Assembly: GCA_022360275.1 (NCBI GenBank)
Contig: JAKSDC010000045.1
Location: 1-7,291, forward strand
Origin: Chlorobiales bacterium
GTDB lineage: Bacteria > Bacteroidota > Chlorobiia > Chlorobiales > Chlorobiaceae
Length of the DNA: 7,291 bases
Reading direction: 5' to 3'
The notes below the pieces were generated by a model. That model did no database searches. It saw only the letters and a program-made list of their open reading frames with translations, and had not been told where the DNA came from. The position numbers and the translations under genes were made by a program. Shown piece by piece: positions 6,652 through 7,291 of this stretch; the stretch's first letter is position 1; each line of letters opens with the position of its first letter.

Positions 6652-6657
6652 AGGGGG
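6650..6657 (+). promoter_or_regulatory. Ribosome binding site deciding the start of the small cysteine-rich gene
   Basis: AAAGGGGG lies 7 nt before ATG 6665. This favours the 89-residue protein over the in-frame upstream ATG at 6545, which has no such site and would put the leader hairpin inside the coding region. Confidence 0.65.
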
Positions 6658-6664
6658 CGTTGCT

Positions 6665-6934
6665 ATGAGCTGGGGAATGGAAGACCCGAAAAAACGAGAG
6701 GACATCCTCTACCTGATGGAACTGTCCACAAAGAAAATGATGGAAAACCCCAACCATGTCAATGAGGTCAAAAAAAGCTCCAACGGCTGCTGGATGGATC
6801 AGATGTACGGACTCCAACGTTGCGATATCTGTGATCTCGATGACAACTGCCCAGGCAAGCTCGAAAAATTGTGGCAGGAATATTGTGACGCGAACAATAT
6901 CCTCGTTGTGAAAAACAACGAGGATAATTCCTGA
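6665..6934 (+). CDS. Small cysteine-rich protein of unknown function
   Basis: This 89-residue, soluble, strongly charged protein has no signal peptide or membrane segment. Its N-terminal half (about residues 6-38) looks helical and lysine/glutamate-rich. The centre carries Cys43, then CDIC (54-57) and Cys63, giving C-x10-C-x2-C-x5-C, with one more cysteine at 74 (EYC). Such spacing suits a zinc or iron-sulfur site, which is an inference. I do not recognise the family. It has its own strong ribosome binding site and leader hairpin, 177 bp after the sulfatase stop and 218 bp before korA, so it need not belong to either transcript. The last codons form a perfect RNA hairpin (6898-6926). Neighbouring a ferredoxin-dependent oxidoreductase makes a redox role possible but unproven. 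The in-frame extension to 6545 is disfavoured. Confidence 0.75.
   Translation: MSWGMEDPKKREDILYLMELSTKKMMENPNHVNEVKKSSNGCWMDQMYGLQRCDICDLDDNCPGKLEKLWQEYCDANNILVVKNNEDNS
6898..6926 (+). terminator. Perfect 12-bp hairpin in the 3' end of the small gene
   Basis: TATCCTCGTTGT and ACAACGAGGATA pair perfectly around a GAAAA loop. The hairpin covers codons for the C-terminal residues before the stop at 6932-6934. Eight Ts follow at 6950-6957, 23 nt beyond the stem, which is too far for a classical intrinsic terminator. It could still halt transcription or protect the mRNA 3' end. Confidence 0.45.
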
Positions 6935-6979
6935 AAAACTTGCTTCATCTTTTTTTTAGGCGTATATTTTTAGCTTTGC

Positions 6980-7031
6980 TGAAAACCTGAGGCCAAAAAA
7001 TTCGGGTTTTCAACCCTCCATTTGTTTTTTT
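6980..7031 (+). terminator. Terminator-like hairpin with trailing T-tract
   Basis: TGAAAACCTGA (6980-6990) and TCGGGTTTTCA (7002-7012) form an 11-bp stem with one G-T pair around an 11-nt loop. A T-rich tract begins at 7021, about 9 nt after the stem. It lies between the small gene and korA and probably separates their transcripts. The gap before the Ts lowers confidence. Confidence 0.4.
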
Positions 7032-7152
7032 CACCACTCGCCGATATCAAGCTCTGAAATGAAATGACTATTCATTAGCAGAGGAGGGATCGCATTTTTT
7101 GTTTTTTTTGCAAGTAACAATAAGTGAACTAACAATCTTAAACAACAAGAAT

Positions 7153-7291
7153 ATGGTAACATCTAAAACCAGCGTGTCAGTTCTTTTTGCCGGAGATTCC
7201 GGAGACGGCATGCAGCTAACCGGTACCCAGTTCGCAAATACGGTAGCTGTTTACGGTTCTGACATCAATACCTTCCCGAACTTTCCGTCTG
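7153..7291 (+). CDS. korA: 2-oxoglutarate:ferredoxin oxidoreductase alpha subunit, N-terminal part
   Basis: Only the first 46 codons are in the window. They contain VSVLFAGDSGDGMQLTGTQF (residues 8-27), the glycine-rich start of the pyruvate/ketoisovalerate oxidoreductase gamma-type domain that opens the fused alpha subunits of 2-oxoacid:acceptor oxidoreductases, followed by DINTFPNFPS as in KorA-type proteins. With KorB it interconverts 2-oxoglutarate and succinyl-CoA using ferredoxin. In green sulfur bacteria it runs in the carboxylating direction in the reductive TCA cycle. The ATG has no Shine-Dalgarno; its leader is A-rich (AACAACAAGAAT). A purine run GAGGAGGG lies far upstream at 7081-7088 and cannot serve this start. 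The exact 2-oxoacid substrate cannot be fixed from 46 residues. Confidence 0.85.
   Translation, partial: MVTSKTSVSVLFAGDSGDGMQLTGTQFANTVAVYGSDINTFPNFPS

Noticed and set aside
6545..6664. Upstream start giving a 129-residue version of the small cysteine-rich protein
   Set aside because: No ribosome binding site at 6545. ATG 6665 has a well-placed AAAGGGGG, and the extension covers the leader hairpin.
7095..7110. T-tract as an intrinsic terminator before korA
   Set aside because: No hairpin lies directly upstream. It is more likely AT-rich promoter or leader sequence.

Overview
The window most resembles a green sulfur bacterium (Chlorobiota) or a close relative. The main evidence is the start of a 2-oxoglutarate:ferredoxin oxidoreductase alpha subunit (korA type) at the right edge, an enzyme these phototrophs use in the reductive TCA cycle. 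The cell is clearly diderm: there is a type VI secretion lipoprotein, a FadL-type outer-membrane barrel, and Sec and lipoprotein signal peptides. The taxon is an inference from protein character, because no rRNA or other marker is present.

Layout. (1) Bases 1-666, minus strand: a TssJ/SciN-type T6SS lipoprotein, cut at its 3' end by the window edge. (2) Bases 667-1129: a divergent intergenic region with a short perfect hairpin, a degenerate cobalamin-riboswitch-like element on the plus strand and an AT-rich imperfect palindrome. (3) Bases 1130-2398: a complete OMPP1/FadL-family outer-membrane protein. (4) Bases 2399-3157: 759 bases with no convincing gene but with repeat structure, including a strong inverted repeat with a 74-nt spacer and a G+C-rich motif present twice. 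(5) Bases 3158-6487: one uninterrupted reading frame that joins a secreted protein with two DUF1566 (Lcl_C) domains to a complete alkylsulfatase. The alkylsulfatase half has its own Shine-Dalgarno, start codon and lipoprotein signal peptide at 4457, so this is probably two gene modules with no stop codon between them. (6) Bases 6665-6934: a small cysteine-rich protein of unknown function, with a hairpin in its leader and a perfect 12-bp hairpin in its last codons. (7) Bases 6935-7152: a terminator-like hairpin and AT-rich leader. (8) 7153 to the edge: korA start.

How the genes may work together. The FadL-type channel moves hydrophobic molecules across the outer membrane, and the alkylsulfatase hydrolyses alkyl sulfates (SDS-like surfactants) to alcohol and sulfate. 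Their same-strand proximity suggests, but does not prove, a surfactant or alkyl-sulfate handling locus lying between a T6SS cluster and a core carbon-fixation gene. No CRISPR array, tRNA, rRNA or transposase gene was seen.
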